From: Terriglobia bacterium
GTDB taxonomy: Bacteria; Acidobacteriota; Terriglobia; Bryobacterales; UBA6623
DNA: 54,296 nt
Assembly: GCA_009838515.1 (NCBI GenBank)
Contig: VXRL01000054.1
Location: 1 to 54,296 of the forward strand
Reading direction: 5' to 3'
Shown: positions 34,715 through 44,672 of the stretch, in pieces
Numbering within the stretch: position 1 is the stretch's first letter
Layout of the letters: the number at the start of each line of letters is the position of its first letter
Program-made: the position numbers and the translations under genes
Notes under the pieces: model-generated
What the model was told of the DNA's origin: nothing
The model's database searches: none
Seen by the model: only the letters and a program-made list of their open reading frames with translations

Positions 34715-36055
34715 CTAGGCGCGGCTGAAGATCGAACCGCTCAGCGTGGACGTGCTGTCGGCGAACGACTCCACGCCAATTCCCATGGAGTGCAGCAGGC
34801 TGAGGTACATGTTCGACATGCGCGTCTCGCCATCCCGCCAGTACGTGCCGTGCTTTAGGCCCATGTTGGCACCGCCGACGAGCAGTGTCGGAAGATTGCG
34901 CGGCGTGTGCGTCGTGCTCGCCCCGCTGCCGTACAGCACGATCGTGTTGTCCAGCACGGAGCCGTCGCGGTCGCGATAGCTGTCCATCCGGTCGAAGAAG
35001 TATGCGAGCTGCTGGCTGAGGAACCGGTCGTACTTCGCAAACTGCCACTGGCCGTCCTTGTCCGTGGCGTGCGACAGCTTGTGGTGGGTGGCCGACAGGC
35101 CGAGCTTGAGGGGGAACGTGTCGCTGATCCCCATGCCGTCCTCGCGATTGAGCATGAACGCCACCGACCGGGTGATGTCTGCGTCGAATGCCAGCGCGAT
35201 CAGATCGAACATCGTCCGATAGAACTCGGCCGGCTCTCCCTCGGAAGTGGCGTCGAGGTTCAGGTGCGAATAGTCCTGCCGCTTTAGCGGGATGTCGATC
35301 CAGCGCTCGGACGCGATCATGCGTGACTCGAGTTCGTTCAGCGACGTCAGGTACTGATCCATCTTCTGCCGGTCGGACTTTCCGAGCTGGCGGTCGAGCG
35401 AGCGGGCGCTGTCTGCCACCGCGTCGACGAGCTTGATGCGGCGCTGGAGGCGGGCCCGCTCCGACTCCATGGATTCGCGGTCGCCGCGGAACAAGCGGTT
35501 GAAGACCCGGCGAGGATTGTTCTCGGCCGGAATCGGCCGGCCCTCGAGGTTGTAGGAGATCGTCCCCGTGCGCGAGAGGAAGCCGGTGCCGGCGTCGATG
35601 GAAAGCACCAGCGAGGGCTGGCGGCAGTACTGCTTCGTGTGCTGTGCGACCACCTGGTCGAGCGCGACACTGTTGTACGTTCCGGGCTTGGGATTGTGCA
35701 GGGGGGCACCGGTCAGCCACATGTCCGAGCAGGTATGGGGGTCGGCCTTGGGTCCGCTGGGATGGTACAGGCCGCCCATGAAGCTCAGCTTTTGCCGGAA
35801 ATCACTCAGAGGCTCGGTCGAGTGGCCGAAGACAAACTCGCCTTCGCGCTCGGCAGTCGGGAACCAGCTCCATTCGTCGATGTCGTTCTCGGTTCGCGGC
35901 AGAGCCATGCCGTTGGCCGTATACAGGGCGCAGAACCGGCGCGGGACCTGCTCGGCCACTTCGGCTCCCATGGCATCGAGGACGGGAAGGGCCAGCGAGG
36001 CACCCCCGATTCCGTGCAGGAACGCTCGTCGATCAATCGTGCGGGACATGGTCAT
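34715..36055 (-). CDS. DUF1552-family protein, Tat-exported
   Basis: Exported protein of the DUF1552 family (446 aa), function undemonstrated. The twin-arginine-like signal is [19 protein letters not shown] (about 6-24). Family features include [33 protein letters not shown] and [13 protein letters not shown], and the C-terminal [23 protein letters not shown]. The start has AGAGAGG upstream and follows the DUF1592 gene by 22 bp, the standard DUF1592-DUF1552 pairing, so both are co-transcribed. The two are presumed to act together in the periplasm. Confidence 0.92.
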   Translation of the reverse strand: MTMSRTIDRRAFLHGIGGASLALPVLDAMGAEVAEQVPRRFCALYTANGMALPRTENDIDEWSWFPTAEREGEFVFGHSTEPLSDFRQKLSFMGGLYHPSGPKADPHTCSDMWLTGAPLHNPKPGTYNSVALDQVVAQHTKQYCRQPSLVLSIDAGTGFLSRTGTISYNLEGRPIPAENNPRRVFNRLFRGDRESMESERARLQRRIKLVDAVADSARSLDRQLGKSDRQKMDQYLTSLNELESRMIASERWIDIPLKRQDYSHLNLDATSEGEPAEFYRTMFDLIALAFDADITRSVAFMLNREDGMGISDTFPLKLGLSATHHKLSHATDKDGQWQFAKYDRFLSQQLAYFFDRMDSYRDRDGSVLDNTIVLYGSGASTTHTPRNLPTLLVGGANMGLKHGTYWRDGETRMSNMYLSLLHSMGIGVESFADSTSTLSGSIFSRA

Positions 36056-36077
36056 TGAGCCTCTCTGCGCGGTCGCC

Positions 36078-39000
36078 CTATTTTTCCAGGAAGAACGTGC
36101 TCGTGACTACGTAACGGAGCATGTCCTGCATTCCGTAGCCGCCGTGCTTGAGCTTCAGCCCGTCTTGCTTGAGATAGCTTACTTCATTGTAGGCAAGATC
36201 GCGACCGCTGGCGTAGGTCACTAGGTGCTTGAGAACGCTGAAAGCGACCTGGTCGATCCGGTCCTCGCTCAGATAGCGCTTTAGGTCGCCGATGCCGGAC
36301 ACCTCGGTGCTGTCCGGCAACATTGAGCGGGCATCTACCGGTTCCAGCTTGAGCTGCCCGCCGGCATCGAACTGCTCCAGCGCGACGCCCCACGGGTCGA
36401 TCTTGAGGTGGCACTGGATGCAGCCGGGCATGCTGCGATGCTGCTCGAGCCGCTCGCGGAGCGGCAGGCCCTCGGTGCTCTCGTTGAGATCCGGCACGTT
36501 GGGCGGGGGATCGTCGGGCGGCTCGGCGATGATCTTGCGGGCCAGCCAAGCGCCGCGTTTGACGGGATTCGACTCGCGCCCGTCAGAGAGACCGGCCATG
36601 ATCGCGGCCTGCCCCAGCAAGCCACCTAGCTCAGGCCGGCCGTGCATGATCGGCACGAACTTCAGGCCGCTCTCGCTGCGGTCACCAAGGTCGTAGTAGC
36701 TCGCGACGACCTCGTTCGCGACGATGTAGTCGGAGACGATCAGCTGCTTGGCCGGGAGGTTGTTGCGGAACAGGTGCTGCAGCAGCTCGATCGGCTCGCG
36801 CCGAAGCTGCTTGCGCGTGGCGCGCGTGAGTTTCGGGAAGCGCTCTCGGTCGGGTTCGAGCACGTCGAACTTGTCTAGGCTCAACCACTGCGACGCAAAC
36901 TCCTCCACGAATCTCGAAAAGCGCTCGTCGCTGACCATCCGCGCGACTTGGTTCCCGGCCTGGGCGCGCAGCCGGCCGTTGGCGGCCAGATCGAGGAGTT
37001 CGCGGTCCGGAGGGGCGTTCCACAGGAAGTACGACAGTTTCGAGGCGAGTTCGTGACCTTCCAGCTGCTCCGGTTCGGGTGTCTCGCTGCGCTCGACCAA
37101 GAACAGGAACTGCGGCGACGTCAGGGCGACTTGGAGCGCGTCCTTTATGCTCTCGCGGAACTTGCCCGAGTCTTCCAGAGAGGACTGGTAAACAGCTAGC
37201 AGAGCCGACTCTTCCGCTTCTGATACAGGGCGCCGGTAGGCTCGACTCGCGAAATCGGAAATGATGCGGCGAGCGTAGGCGGCCGAGTCGGCCTTGCGGT
37301 CGAATTCCACGAAGATACTGCTGTGCGACTTCGGCGGCCACTGCTCGTAGAACGGACCCTCGAACTCCACAGAACGGACTAGCAGGCGCGCGATATCGCG
37401 CCCGTCGGTGTACTCGCTGCGAACGCCGATCTCGCGGACGCCGGCAAGGTAGTTGACGTTGTCCTTCTCGACGTCAGGGCTGGGAAAGTCTCGGATCGCG
37501 CCCTCGAACACGTACCGCTGCAGGTCGGTCCCTGGCACTGGCTGCGGCGGGCCAACCGGAGCAAGCGTGCTGCCGCAGTCGCGGCGGAGGCCTAGGTGGA
37601 CGCCGAGCCGCGGAACGCGCTTCTCAAACGCTTGGAACCTGCTGGCAACATCGTGGCCCGCGTCAAGCGGCGTCAGGACGATCCGGTCCAGCTCCTTGAC
37701 GCCCGTTCCTTGGGCGCTGACCGGCAGCGTGCCCGCCTCGAGCCGCACCGCTAGGAATGCCGGTTGTAGCAACGTGCCCGAGAATTGGCGGCTTCCGAGC
37801 GTCAGCGTCACGTCCTGCGGCCGGTCTGGCGGAGGTTTGATGAAGTGCTTGCCGGGTTGCACCAAGGCTTGCAATTCCGCTTCCGAGAGCGCCCTGCGAT
37901 AGAGCCGCACTTCGTCGATCTGGCCGCGAAGCGGGCGCTGTTCGGGAACTTGGCCGATATGGAGGTCGATCTCAGGGTTGTCCAGATCCGCGGCCTCGAT
38001 CGTTCCCCGTGCGACAGCGTAGCCGTTCACGTACAGCTTGGTACTGGCTGCGCCACGCCGCACAACCGCAGCGACATGCTGCCAGGCCTTGGCACGGAGC
38101 ACGCCGGGCGGGGATGCGACCACGCCATTGGTCTCGTTGTTCGGACCGGTGGTCTCGAGGCGCAGCGAGCCCTTGTTGTCCGACATCTGGAGAAACCAGC
38201 CGTGCGTGCGCTGGCCGGCTCCGCGCGCAACGATGCCTGCCGAGTGTCTCTGCTCGGGCCGAATCCAAGCTGTCACGGTGAAGTCGGCCGTGCTGACGTT
38301 CAGCTCGTCATGCTGACGGACCACTGCCCCAGGCTGGTAGGCCTCTCCGTTGAGCGAGAGCGCTCGTCCGAACGGGGAGTCGACGAAGCTCGCGTTGTCG
38401 TCTAGCTCGAGCGCTTCATCACCGTCCAGAGTCCATGCTCCGGCGATGCCCTCCTCCAGCCGGGAGAGATCTGTCAACGGGGAAGGCTCGCTTCTAGCGG
38501 TCTCGTATACGTCAACTTGGTAGATGCCCCCCCGCTCCAGCTCCGCGCTGGTGTCCCTGCCTAGAGCGAGACTGACCGCGCCCGAGGTGTTCTCCCGAGG
38601 CTGGGCGGCATCATCTTGATCAAGCAGCAGGCCATCGTCGTATTTGGCGGCGGTCACGGTGACGCGAAACCGTCCGTGGTCAGGCAGTTCGCGCAGCGAA
38701 ATCTTGAAGTTCGCCTTCGGTCCGTAAGTGCCGTCCTGGCCGAACAACTCGTCGTTGGGAATCGCCGGACGGAGCAGCAGGCCCTCGGGGACGGCGCTAT
38801 ACGGCTGACCCTTGGGATAGCCTCGGCTGCCGCGCATGCAGGCGAACACTGAGTGGTAGATGCTGTCGAATTCGCGCCAGCCGCGAACGGTTGCGTTGCC
38901 CCGGTAGCCTTCGATGAAGCGGTAGCCCGTACGCATGCGCTTGTGCTCGAACGCGAACGGCTTGCGTGGAGCGGGTTCGCTGACCACGTAGTCGGGCGTG

Positions 39001-39716
39001 GCCAGCAGCAGGCTGTTCGCGCCGAGGATCAGCTCCTCCTCCAGGGGCTCGGGATTGATCCCTGCCCCTAGGTCCACGCGGAAGTTCTGGATCGACGGCC
39101 TTGCATCCGGGTTAGCGATGGCTCGGGTCAGTGCTTCGTCAGCGATTTCCAGATAGGCTTCCATCAACAGGGGCGAAAGCTCTAGGGTGGCGCTGTTGTT
39201 CACAAAGCCGTCCTTGGAAACCGCATCCGGCGGGAGCGTATCGGTGATGTCGTCTTCCAATCGCAGCAGATCGCGCAGGGTGTTTCGGTACTGCGCCACC
39301 GTGAGCCGGCGCACGACGCCGTTCTTCGGCACGGGTCTTGAGCGTGCTACGTCCAGAGCATGCTCAATCCAAGCATCCATGCGCTGACGCTCGGCCGCGG
39401 TGGGCTGCGGTGCGCCCTCCGGAGGCATGGACTCGTCGACCACCCTCTTCTTGACGACCTCCCAGAGCCGAAGGTGCCGGTCCTCAAGCGCGGCGTCGAG
39501 CTGATCCAGACGGACGCCCGACATGGCGGTGTTCTCGTTGTGGCAGGCGACGCAGTTTTGGTTCAGGAATGGTCCCGCGGTCTGCTCGAACGATGCTTCA
39601 AGCGATGGCGGCGCAGCATCTGCCGCATCGGACGGCAACAAGCTCACGTTCCAGGCAACAATGATTGCGCCCGCAAGGGCAATGCCCCACCTTGCCTGCG
39701 GTCTTGTTGGTGTCAT
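36078..39716 (-). CDS. Planctomycete-type heme protein with DUF1587, LamG-like, DUF1595, DUF1592, DUF1588 and DUF1585 regions
   Basis: Exported protein of 1212 aa from ATG 39716 (AGGA just upstream); an in-frame ATG at 39890 would place 58 residues before the signal and is rejected. In order: signal segment (about 8-32); cytochrome c-like domain with CVACH; DUF1587 ([18 protein letters not shown]); a LamG/concanavalin-like domain (about 440-645: [20 protein letters not shown] ... [18 protein letters not shown]); DUF1595 ([13 protein letters not shown]); DUF1592 ([10 protein letters not shown], then [15 protein letters not shown]); DUF1588 with a second heme motif CIQCH and [14 protein letters not shown]; and DUF1585 (the C-terminal [19 protein letters not shown]). 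The composition suggests a two-heme, carbohydrate-contacting electron-transfer protein, but no activity is known. Confidence 0.92.
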   Translation of the reverse strand: MTPTRPQARWGIALAGAIIVAWNVSLLPSDAADAAPPSLEASFEQTAGPFLNQNCVACHNENTAMSGVRLDQLDAALEDRHLRLWEVVKKRVVDESMPPEGAPQPTAAERQRMDAWIEHALDVARSRPVPKNGVVRRLTVAQYRNTLRDLLRLEDDITDTLPPDAVSKDGFVNNSATLELSPLLMEAYLEIADEALTRAIANPDARPSIQNFRVDLGAGINPEPLEEELILGANSLLLATPDYVVSEPAPRKPFAFEHKRMRTGYRFIEGYRGNATVRGWREFDSIYHSVFACMRGSRGYPKGQPYSAVPEGLLLRPAIPNDELFGQDGTYGPKANFKISLRELPDHGRFRVTVTAAKYDDGLLLDQDDAAQPRENTSGAVSLALGRDTSAELERGGIYQVDVYETARSEPSPLTDLSRLEEGIAGAWTLDGDEALELDDNASFVDSPFGRALSLNGEAYQPGAVVRQHDELNVSTADFTVTAWIRPEQRHSAGIVARGAGQRTHGWFLQMSDNKGSLRLETTGPNNETNGVVASPPGVLRAKAWQHVAAVVRRGAASTKLYVNGYAVARGTIEAADLDNPEIDLHIGQVPEQRPLRGQIDEVRLYRRALSEAELQALVQPGKHFIKPPPDRPQDVTLTLGSRQFSGTLLQPAFLAVRLEAGTLPVSAQGTGVKELDRIVLTPLDAGHDVASRFQAFEKRVPRLGVHLGLRRDCGSTLAPVGPPQPVPGTDLQRYVFEGAIRDFPSPDVEKDNVNYLAGVREIGVRSEYTDGRDIARLLVRSVEFEGPFYEQWPPKSHSSIFVEFDRKADSAAYARRIISDFASRAYRRPVSEAEESALLAVYQSSLEDSGKFRESIKDALQVALTSPQFLFLVERSETPEPEQLEGHELASKLSYFLWNAPPDRELLDLAANGRLRAQAGNQVARMVSDERFSRFVEEFASQWLSLDKFDVLEPDRERFPKLTRATRKQLRREPIELLQHLFRNNLPAKQLIVSDYIVANEVVASYYDLGDRSESGLKFVPIMHGRPELGGLLGQAAIMAGLSDGRESNPVKRGAWLARKIIAEPPDDPPPNVPDLNESTEGLPLRERLEQHRSMPGCIQCHLKIDPWGVALEQFDAGGQLKLEPVDARSMLPDSTEVSGIGDLKRYLSEDRIDQVAFSVLKHLVTYASGRDLAYNEVSYLKQDGLKLKHGGYGMQDMLRYVVTSTFFLEK

Positions 39717-39724
39717 GGATCCTG

Positions 39725-39745
39725 CCGCGACACTTGCGGTCGCGG
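39725..39745 (-). promoter_or_regulatory. Inverted repeat over the leader of the DUF1592 gene
   Basis: CCGCGAC and GTCGCGG (7-bp stem, 7-nt loop), flanked by GGATCC on both sides. The stem begins 8 bp upstream of the ATG, and the outer GGATCC contains the AGGA ribosome-binding site. It could affect translation or be a protein site; no direct evidence. Confidence 0.25.
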
Positions 39746-40127
39746 ATCCGCCGTGATCCTTCTCATCGTATGCGACGGAGTCGGCAGGGTGGGAGCCCGA
39801 GTCAGCACCGGGTCGCGTGACGAAGGAGTCATGCGGGACCATGCTTGGTCCGACCACCTTGGTGCTCGTGAGCGCGAGTCGCAGCCGCATCTGGATGGAG
39901 AAAGAGAGTTCGATGCTGCAATCGGGGCTGTTGGCAGCGCACTCGCGGTCGACCCGCAGCCACTAGACCCCTTTGTCTCGCTGAAGCTTGGCTCGTGCAG
40001 TGCGATATCGTTTCTAAGTAGTTGACTGTCCGCTACCAGCGGCCTCCGGCTAGGGGTTTTCCGAGGCCAGCGGGTCACGCGATTGAAGCAATCGCCCGGA
40101 CTGCGTACTCGTAAGAAGGAATTCGTC
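39746..40127 (+). other. Intergenic region between the divergent DUF1592 and cyclase genes
   Basis: 382 bp with no gene I can support; short open frames here have no recognisable domain. TTGACT (near 40022) has no convincing -10. The last bases carry the AAGGA ribosome-binding site of the cyclase gene, 7 nt before its ATG. Promoters for both divergent genes must lie here but are not obvious. Confidence 0.4.
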
Positions 40128-41093
40128 ATGCTGCGTTACCCAGGTGCTTGCACGATTTCGGCAGTGCTTTTGCTAGCGCCGCATTGCACTTCTAGGGAGG
40201 GGCCCAGGTCCGATTCCGCTGCCGGCGTGGATTCCGGCTCCGATGCGGCCGTGATTGAAGCCGGAACTGCCGGCGAGTTGACCGCGCGGGCACGGCGCGT
40301 TGTGGACCTCACCGTGTTGCTAGCGGAGATGTTGCCCGCGCACTGGGGCTCCAACCCGCCTTTCGCTCGCTGGACGAACAACTGGTTCGAACAGCCCACC
40401 AACGCGTACGGCTCGCCAGCGTCGGGCAGCAGTGGGCCGTACTATTCCCAGCGCTTTGTCCTCGACGAGCACACTGGCACGCAGACCGATTTCCCCGCGC
40501 ATTTCGTGCCGCCACCGGATTCGGGCCTGCCACATGCCAGCCCGATGGGTGCCATCACTGGCGACAAGTATCCGTTGAGCAGGCTGATGGGGCCCGCGGT
40601 AGTCATCGACGTGACAGATCTGCGCGACGCGGCCGAGCCGGGGTTCTCTGCGCCTATCACGGTGGAGCGCATTCAGGCTTGGGAGTCCGAGCATGGCTCG
40701 ATCCAGCCCGGCGAAGTGGTGTTGTTCCACAGCGGGTACTCGGATGCGTACTACAAGCCCTTGCCAGAGGGCGCCCGCATGACGATGGAACCGCTGGTGC
40801 TGAAGACCGCTCCGGGATGGCCGGCGCCGACTCCCGAGGCGGTCAAGTATCTCTTCGACCGTGGTGTCTGGCACCTTGGCACTGACGGCGCTTCTATGGG
40901 GCCTGTCGAAGATGGGCAACCCACGCACCTAGCCGGGCTGCAGCAGGGCATGAGCTGGGAGGAGCTGCTGATCAACCTTGGCGAGCTGCCGACGAGGGGT
41001 GCGTTCTATATCGCTCTGCCTTTGAAGGTCGCCGACCAGTCGGGAGCTCCCACCAGGGCGATCGCGCTGTTGCCGGAAGGGGGATCCCAGTGA
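40128..41093 (+). CDS. Exported cyclase-family (kynurenine formamidase-like) metal hydrolase
   Basis: Member of the cyclase/kynurenine-formamidase/isatin-hydrolase superfamily, 321 aa from ATG 40128 with AAGGA at 7 nt. The N-terminus has a hydrophobic signal followed by Cys20 (LLLAPHC), a weak lipobox, then a Ser/Asp-rich tether. The metal motif, usually HxGTHxDxPxH, reads HTGTQTDFPAH (His115, Gln119, Asp121, His125); Gln replaces the usual second His, a variant found in some family members. GTDGASMGP near the C-terminus is also typical. The stop overlaps the PQQ dehydrogenase start by 4 nt (ATGA), so the two are translationally coupled. The substrate, perhaps a cyclic amide or ester, is unknown. 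Confidence 0.88.
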   Translation: MLRYPGACTISAVLLLAPHCTSREGPRSDSAAGVDSGSDAAVIEAGTAGELTARARRVVDLTVLLAEMLPAHWGSNPPFARWTNNWFEQPTNAYGSPASGSSGPYYSQRFVLDEHTGTQTDFPAHFVPPPDSGLPHASPMGAITGDKYPLSRLMGPAVVIDVTDLRDAAEPGFSAPITVERIQAWESEHGSIQPGEVVLFHSGYSDAYYKPLPEGARMTMEPLVLKTAPGWPAPTPEAVKYLFDRGVWHLGTDGASMGPVEDGQPTHLAGLQQGMSWEELLINLGELPTRGAFYIALPLKVADQSGAPTRAIALLPEGGSQ

Positions 41094-42835
41094 TGATGAC
41101 ACGCTACGGGCTCGGTGCAGAAGATCGCAGCTGGGTCTTACGGTTCGGCCATCTTTCCAAGTTCCGGCCGAACATCCAGCGATGCGCAGCAGCACTGCTG
41201 CTCGCAGCCGGGCTGGCCCCGGCCGCGGAGGTCGATTCCGCGAGGCTCAACCGGGCCGGTGACGAGCCGGAGAACTGGTTGACGTATTACGGTGCGTACG
41301 AGAGTTGGCGCTACAGTCCGTTGGATCAGATCAATCGCTCGAACATCGAGCAGCTCCGGCCTGTGTGGGCATTCGAGAGCGGCGTGACCGACGGCGGTTT
41401 GCAAGCGTCGCCGCTGGTCGTTGACGGCACCATGTACGTCTCGACAGCTTGGAATCGCGTCTTCGCGCTCGATGCGGCCACGGGCGAGCAGATCTGGCGC
41501 TACGACTACCCCAGGCCCGATCAGATTCCTGGCACGTATGGGACTTGGAACCGTGGCGTAGCGGTGGCCTATGGGCTGGTCTTCATGGGCACGTTGGACA
41601 ACCATGTAGTCGCGTTGGACCGAGACACCGGGGAGGAAGTCTGGCGCGTCGAGGTGGAGAACTCCAAGCAGTGCGGCTGCAACATCACCGCTGCACCGCT
41701 AGTGGTCAAGGACTTGGTCATAACGGGCGTTACTGGAGGCGACTCGGCTCATCGCGGCTACATCAACGCCTTCGACGCCCGCACGGGGCGCCACCGCTGG
41801 CGGTTCTGGACAATCCCCGGGCCCGGGGAGCCCGGTCACGAAACTTGGGCGGGGGACTCTTGGATTTACGGCGGCGGCTCGACTTGGGTGACCGGCACCT
41901 ACGATCCCGAATTGGACCTGTTGTATTGGGCGGTGGGAAACCCGGCTGCCGACTTCTATGGCGGCGACCGAGAGGGCGACAACCTCTACACGGATTCCGT
42001 TGTTGCGCTCGATCCGGACACCGGCGGGATCCGATGGCACTACCAGCAGATCCCGCACGACGTGTGGGACTACGACACGGCTTACGAAATGGTCCTGCTG
42101 GACTTGGAAGTGGACGGGGTGATGCGCAAGACCATGCTCAATCCATCGAAGTCCGGCTATGTCTGGCTTCTGGATCGACAGAACGGGGAATTTCTCGGTG
42201 CGTGGCCTCTGGTGGAGAGTTCGAACTGGATCGAAGGCATTGACGAACAGGGACGCTTGATCGGACGAAACGAGCCGCCCGTCGGCGAGACCAGCTTCGT
42301 CTGTCCCGCAATTGGCGGAGGGCGGAGCTGGAATCATGGCGCCTACTCCCCCCAGACCGGCTGGTTTTATTCGACTGGCCTGGAATGGTGCCAGACGCTG
42401 ACAGTGAGGCAAGAGGATCCACAGGAGGGTCTCGCGTTTTTCGGTGGAGAGTTTGAGATGGCTCACCCGGAGAGCGGAGAGGCGCATGCGCACTTGTCGG
42501 CCTACGATCCGGTCACGGGAGAGCGCAAGTGGCGGATTCGGCACAAGTACCCTCTGCTGGCATCGCAGTTGGCTACCGCCGGTGGGCTGGTATTCAGCGG
42601 CGACGCCACGGGCAGGTTTTTCGCGCTCGACGCCAGCGATGGTAGCGAACTGTGGAGCTTTCGTACGGGCTCCGGCCATCGCGGCTCCGCCATCACCTAC
42701 GCGGTCGGCGGTCGACAGTACATCGCTACTCCAAGCGGGTGGGGTTCGGCGCTGGCCGGGCTCACTACGCAGCTCTGGCCCGAGGCCGAGCACTTCCCTT
42801 CGGGCTCGAGCATCTTCGTCTTCGCCCTGCCTTAG
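41090..42835 (+). CDS. PQQ-dependent dehydrogenase (eight-bladed beta-propeller quinoprotein)
   Basis: Exported quinoprotein alcohol/aldehyde dehydrogenase-like protein of 581 aa. The signal region (about 18-46) ends LAPAAEVDS. Repeated propeller blades show the tryptophan-docking pattern (FALDAATGEQIWRYDYP, VALDRDTGEEVWRVEVE, YDPVTGERKWRI). The catalytic Asp is expected in HDVWDYDTAYE (Asp327), and Ca/PQQ contacts in YWAVGNPAADFYGGDREGDN. A Cys-Gly-Cys (KQCGCN) sits near where methanol-type dehydrogenases have a vicinal disulfide. There is no CxxCH, so electrons must leave through a separate cytochrome. PQQ biosynthesis genes are not in the window. It is coupled to the upstream cyclase gene by a 4-nt overlap. 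Confidence 0.92.
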   Translation: MMMTRYGLGAEDRSWVLRFGHLSKFRPNIQRCAAALLLAAGLAPAAEVDSARLNRAGDEPENWLTYYGAYESWRYSPLDQINRSNIEQLRPVWAFESGVTDGGLQASPLVVDGTMYVSTAWNRVFALDAATGEQIWRYDYPRPDQIPGTYGTWNRGVAVAYGLVFMGTLDNHVVALDRDTGEEVWRVEVENSKQCGCNITAAPLVVKDLVITGVTGGDSAHRGYINAFDARTGRHRWRFWTIPGPGEPGHETWAGDSWIYGGGSTWVTGTYDPELDLLYWAVGNPAADFYGGDREGDNLYTDSVVALDPDTGGIRWHYQQIPHDVWDYDTAYEMVLLDLEVDGVMRKTMLNPSKSGYVWLLDRQNGEFLGAWPLVESSNWIEGIDEQGRLIGRNEPPVGETSFVCPAIGGGRSWNHGAYSPQTGWFYSTGLEWCQTLTVRQEDPQEGLAFFGGEFEMAHPESGEAHAHLSAYDPVTGERKWRIRHKYPLLASQLATAGGLVFSGDATGRFFALDASDGSELWSFRTGSGHRGSAITYAVGGRQYIATPSGWGSALAGLTTQLWPEAEHFPSGSSIFVFALP

Positions 42836-42922
42836 TTCTAAAGCTCGATTTCGGTATCGCAGGGCCGAATCAGTTCGCGCTCCACTAGCCCGCCGCCTCT
42901 CGCGCGCAGCCGCGGGTTGTCG

Positions 42923-43435
42923 TCAAGCGGTTTTCCCGGCGAGCGCGAAGACCTGCAGGCGTTTGCTCACCTCGGCCTTTGGGAGTCGGCAGCGGGGGTG
43001 GTCTCGGATCCTGACTAGGCCATCGAAAAGCTGTTTCGGCGTCGCGGAACGCTGCTGGATAATCCGGTCGAGGAGCCACAGCACGCCGTGACAAGCGATT
43101 CTCTCATCGCCGGCGAGCCGACGCAGACGAGCGTCGCCTGTGAGTAGCGTGCCACCGGTGCTGTGAGCGAGTGCTAGGGCAAAGGCATCGGATAGCGAGA
43201 GCGCCGGGACGTCTTGGCGATACCGGGCCGCGCGGGCGACCCCTGCGTCGTCGAGTTCGAGCACGCGGAGGCCCATGTGAACGAGGTGGTCACCTCCCAG
43301 AGGTTCGAGCTCGCGCCGGTAGAGCAGGTCCGGCACGCAGAAGTCGAACGGTAGGGCGAAAGCCGCGGCGAAGAAGGTGCCGCGCTCGAGGTCAATGAGC
43401 ACCGACGAGTCCGACACGACGACCCGGCGGGGCAC
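42923..43435 (-). CDS. PIN-domain ribonuclease-like protein (putative toxin)
   Basis: PIN-fold protein of 170 aa. Acidic active-site residues expected for PIN nucleases are visible: the Asp of VVSDSSVLIDLE (about residue 9), the Asp of ALSLSDAFALALA (about 103) and the Asp of LLTGDARLRRLA (about 121). The GTG start is 3 nt after the XRE-ImmA stop, so the two genes are coupled, regulator first. This resembles HTH/metallopeptidase-PIN toxin-antitoxin pairs, where the PIN protein would cut RNA and the upstream protein would neutralise it. The role as toxin is inferred from context. Confidence 0.8.
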   Translation of the reverse strand: MPRRVVVSDSSVLIDLERGTFFAAAFALPFDFCVPDLLYRRELEPLGGDHLVHMGLRVLELDDAGVARAARYRQDVPALSLSDAFALALAHSTGGTLLTGDARLRRLAGDERIACHGVLWLLDRIIQQRSATPKQLFDGLVRIRDHPRCRLPKAEVSKRLQVFALAGKTA

Positions 43436-43438
43436 GCG

Positions 43439-44518
43439 CTACCTCGCGGTCGTCGACGGAGGCAGGATGCCCTGCATGTAATCGTTGACGTCGGCGATGC
43501 CGATGTTCAGGAGCTCGGCCGCTCTCGAATCGCTGATGGCCCCTTCGGCGAGGGCGCGCAGGCAGAGCCGGCCGAACCGGTTCGGGAACTCGCCAGCCCT
43601 AGCGCCGTACTCCTTGTAGGGAGGGGAGCGCCAACCCAGCCGATCGAACTCGTTGAACAGGGCTCGATAGGTGGCCACGCCGATGATGTCGAGATCCCGG
43701 CAGCGGTGAGTCAGCGCCTGAATGCTAACGCCGAACACGTGCTTGAGGGCCACGAGTTCGCCGACGGAGAGGGCGCTGCGTCGTTTGCCGACCTCAAGCC
43801 ACAGCGCCTCGGTAGGCATCAGAAACGCGCCGGCGAAGCGGTGCGCAACACGCTCCGCGTCGAGACTGTGGGAGACGTCGAGCACGATGTGGCCGAGTTC
43901 GTGGGCGATGGTGAACCGCTGTCGCTCGCCCCAGTCCTCGGAGTTCACGACGACAAAGGGGACGGGCGCGAGTCCCGTTCTGCGCGCTCGGGCGGCGAGA
44001 CCGCCCACGGTGCCGAGGGGCAAGGCGAATATCTTGATCCCCCGCTCTTCGAGTAGTTCAACTAGGTTGGGAACGGGCTCGTGGCCCAAGCCCCAATGGA
44101 GACGCAGGGCATGGGCGGCACGGTCCGCCTCGATGGCATCGTGCCGCACCGGATAGGGTGCGTCCCGCGGCTGGTCCCATCGGGCGCTAGGTAGGCCGAG
44201 GATGTCCTCGACGGCGAGATAACGTTCGAGATCCGCGAGCACCGCGGCCTCGACTCGTGCCACGGCACGCTTGCTTGTGAACGCGTTCTTGCGGAACTTG
44301 AGATCGTCGAGGAGGAGGTCTGCGTCGCCGAGCAGGTAGTCCACCGTCGTATGCAGGGCGTCGGCGAGGGCGATCAGTACGGCACTGCCCGGCATGGTTT
44401 CGTCGCGCTCGTATTTGCCGATCGCCTGCGCCGAGACGCGGTGTTCGATGACTGTGGCGAGGCCGCGCAGCGAGAGACCGGCGGCCGTGCGCGCCAGCTT
44501 GAGCCGTTTTCCGATCAT
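43439..44518 (-). CDS. XRE-family HTH regulator with ImmA/IrrE zinc-metallopeptidase domain (putative antitoxin)
   Basis: 359 aa from ATG 44518, which has GGGGAGGGG 4 nt upstream; ATG 44533 is in frame but lacks such a site. An N-terminal Cro/C1-type helix-turn-helix (about 1-65: IGKRLKLARTAAGLSLRGLA ... ALADALHTTVDYLLG) is followed by a helical linker. The ImmA/IrrE peptidase domain has HELGH (His206, Glu207, His210) and a third-ligand candidate Glu222 in the AERVAHRFAGAFLMP helix. The C-terminal part (about 290-359) ends in an HTH-like segment (GAISDSRAAELLNIGIADVN). It probably represses its own promoter in the AT-rich region upstream and is followed 3 nt later by the PIN gene. Confidence 0.9.
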   Translation of the reverse strand: MIGKRLKLARTAAGLSLRGLATVIEHRVSAQAIGKYERDETMPGSAVLIALADALHTTVDYLLGDADLLLDDLKFRKNAFTSKRAVARVEAAVLADLERYLAVEDILGLPSARWDQPRDAPYPVRHDAIEADRAAHALRLHWGLGHEPVPNLVELLEERGIKIFALPLGTVGGLAARARRTGLAPVPFVVVNSEDWGERQRFTIAHELGHIVLDVSHSLDAERVAHRFAGAFLMPTEALWLEVGKRRSALSVGELVALKHVFGVSIQALTHRCRDLDIIGVATYRALFNEFDRLGWRSPPYKEYGARAGEFPNRFGRLCLRALAEGAISDSRAAELLNIGIADVNDYMQGILPPSTTAR

Positions 44519-44534
44519 TCGCCCCTCCCCCATG

Positions 44535-44582
44535 TTGACACATGGGTTTACGTTATGTCATGATACACTCTGTTTTGTAAAC
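44535..44582 (+). promoter_or_regulatory. AT-rich divergent control region between XRE-ImmA and guanine deaminase
   Basis: A perfect TTGACA (44535-44540), an 18-bp spacer and CATGAT (44559-44564) form a plus-strand promoter candidate, probably for guaD. An inverted repeat GTTTAC/GTAAAC (44546-44551 and 44577-44582) spans it and is a plausible operator for the XRE protein. On the minus strand TTTACA lies at 44581-44576. ACTCTGTTTT (44567-44576) recurs in the palindrome array at 50663-50679. The stretch is markedly more AT-rich than its surroundings. Confidence 0.45.
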
Positions 44583-44672
44583 CGTCCTTGCCGAAGCGCC
44601 GAAGCGGTGCACATCAGGATCTTGAGCTGGATGTCATTCTGACGCCGTGTGGCGGGCCGGCACTGTAGAACG

